This document shows, piece after piece, positions 16,144 to 16,691 of a stretch of 16,691 bases of DNA. The notes beneath the pieces were generated by a model that had not been told where the DNA came from, made no database searches, and worked only from the letters and a program-made list of their open reading frames with translations. The stretch is from NCBI GenBank assembly GCA_949288685.1, contig CASELB010000107.1, positions 1-16,691 of the forward strand, read 5' to 3'. The translations under genes were made by a program, and so were the position numbers. Position 1 is the first letter of the stretch. Each line of letters opens with the position of its first letter. Origin of the DNA: an uncultured bacterium (lineage in GTDB: Bacteria; Cyanobacteriota; Vampirovibrionia; Gastranaerophilales; Gastranaerophilaceae).

Positions 16144-16359
16144 CTATTTACTTTTTATGACAAGCAGCGGCAAACCTATACATAAACCGAGATATGGTAT
16201 TGCCCAGATGATTAAAAGCCATTGTTTCCATTTTATATCCCGAAGTCTTTTGCTTGCAGCATACAGATGGATAGAACACCAAATTATATATACAATAAAA
16301 GTTACTCGCAGGAATACTATAACTAGCAGACCGCGATAAAAAAGACCAGAAAAAAGTAA
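16144..16359 (-). pseudogene. DUF805-like membrane protein remnant (C-terminal part, no start codon)
   Basis: An open frame of 71 codons on the minus strand ends at TAG (16146-16144) and is bounded upstream by TAA (16362-16360). Its translation is typical of a membrane protein end: a hydrophobic span LLVIVFLRVTFIVYIIW, then AASKRLRDIKWKQWLL, then a second span IWAIPYLGLCIGLPLLVI. The RLRD...W block matches the RRLHDxGxSGWW-like core of DUF805 proteins, which normally have about 110-130 residues. There is no ATG, GTG or TTG anywhere in frame, so the N-terminal part appears lost. A non-standard start (CTG at residue 11) cannot be excluded. The alternative 88-codon frame covering this stretch has much poorer composition. 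Confidence 0.5.
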
Positions 16360-16407
16360 TTATACAAGCAAATAAATACTTTAACGATTTTATAGAAAGG
16401 ACTAACA

Positions 16408-16691
16408 ATGACATTAAATGATAAGCAGGGTGAATATTTAACTAAAGCTCCAAACTTTGATGAATATATAATTGAACAACTGCAAGACCGTGAATTTGAA
16501 GCAGGCTGGCTTGAGTTGACTTTACAAGAGTTTTTTGAGAACGGTAATATTGATGATTTTATCAGGTGTTTAACCTATGTTGTTAAAGCTCGCGGGCGTG
16601 GTGGAATTTCAAGATTAGCAAACGCAAGTGATATTGACAGAGGAAACCTGTCAGAAATATTAAATGGCAAAGTAACACCGCGTATTGATAC
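16408..16691 (+). CDS. HigA/HI1420-like antitoxin, XRE-type DNA-binding protein (partial, 3' cut by window)
   Basis: The first 94 codons of a gene that runs off the window. The N-terminal region has the pattern of the HI1420-type addiction module antidote family: LELTLQEFFENGNIDDFIRC, then LTYVVKARGRGGISRLANAS and a helix-turn-helix reading DIDRGNLSEILNGKVTPRID. The HTH would bind the gene's own promoter and the protein would neutralise a RelE/HigB-like toxin. In this family the toxin gene usually lies just upstream. Here the upstream DNA holds only the oppositely oriented DUF805 remnant, so the toxin is missing or lies downstream outside the window. AAAGG 7 nt before the ATG supports the start. 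Confidence 0.82.
   Translation, partial: MTLNDKQGEYLTKAPNFDEYIIEQLQDREFEAGWLELTLQEFFENGNIDDFIRCLTYVVKARGRGGISRLANASDIDRGNLSEILNGKVTPRID

Noticed and set aside
16148..16414. 88-codon minus-strand frame and a 60-codon plus-strand frame over the same DNA
   Set aside because: The minus frame overlaps the start of the antitoxin gene and gives a cysteine/serine-rich unlikely product. The alternative minus frame gives a coherent DUF805-like sequence instead.
1..16691. tRNA, rRNA, CRISPR arrays, transposases and prophage genes
   Set aside because: No cloverleaf with CCA-proximal TPsiC pattern, no regularly spaced direct repeats and no DDE or integrase motifs were seen in either strand.

Overview
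The window is AT-rich chromosomal DNA from a bacterium with an outer membrane. An OstA/LptD-like export or assembly protein with a signal peptide supports the outer membrane, and a pyrophosphate-dependent phosphofructokinase suggests fermentative metabolism. Coding density is high, most starts carry GGAG/AAGG-type Shine-Dalgarno sites, and two genes use TTG. The mix resembles gut non-photosynthetic cyanobacterial relatives (Gastranaerophilales/Melainabacteria). That placement is an impression from gene content and base composition; no marker gene here proves it.

Layout. (1) 29-3838 (+): a 1269-residue UvrD/Rep-type helicase built from two homologous halves. Only the C-terminal half keeps the catalytic motifs. 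(2) 3885-4094 (-): a small four-cysteine protein of unknown function. (3) 4223-4555: a GC-richer patchwork of hairpins with related ends, probably a dispersed intergenic repeat. (4) 4643-7137 (+): a ZIP metal transporter, then a long-type PPi phosphofructokinase, closed by a strong bidirectional terminator. (5) 7185-8886 (-): an 81-residue unknown protein and a DHA2-type efflux pump. An intrinsic-terminator hairpin sits between them, 19 nt before the pump's TTG start. (6) 9001-11368 (+): an OmpR-type response regulator and its membrane histidine kinase. Their promoter faces the promoter of the 81-residue gene. (7) 16057 down to 11381 (-): a tight run of five genes: a 36-residue single-span membrane microprotein, a coiled-coil M23 peptidase, the LptD/OstA-like protein, a class II aldolase-family protein and RNase HII. 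Gaps are 0-3 nt and one pair overlaps. (8) 16144-16359 (-): an open frame like the C-terminal end of a DUF805 membrane protein but with no usable start codon. (9) 16408 to the window edge (+): the first 94 codons of a HigA/HI1420-like antitoxin.

The five-gene minus-strand run joins envelope work (peptidoglycan cleavage and LPS or outer-membrane assembly) to two housekeeping enzymes. The two-component system, efflux pump and zinc-type transporter look like stress and environment responses. I see no tRNA, rRNA, CRISPR array or transposase. The most unusual items are the tandem active/inactive helicase, the hairpin before the efflux pump, the histidine kinase with an eroded G1 box, and the 36-residue and four-cysteine small proteins.
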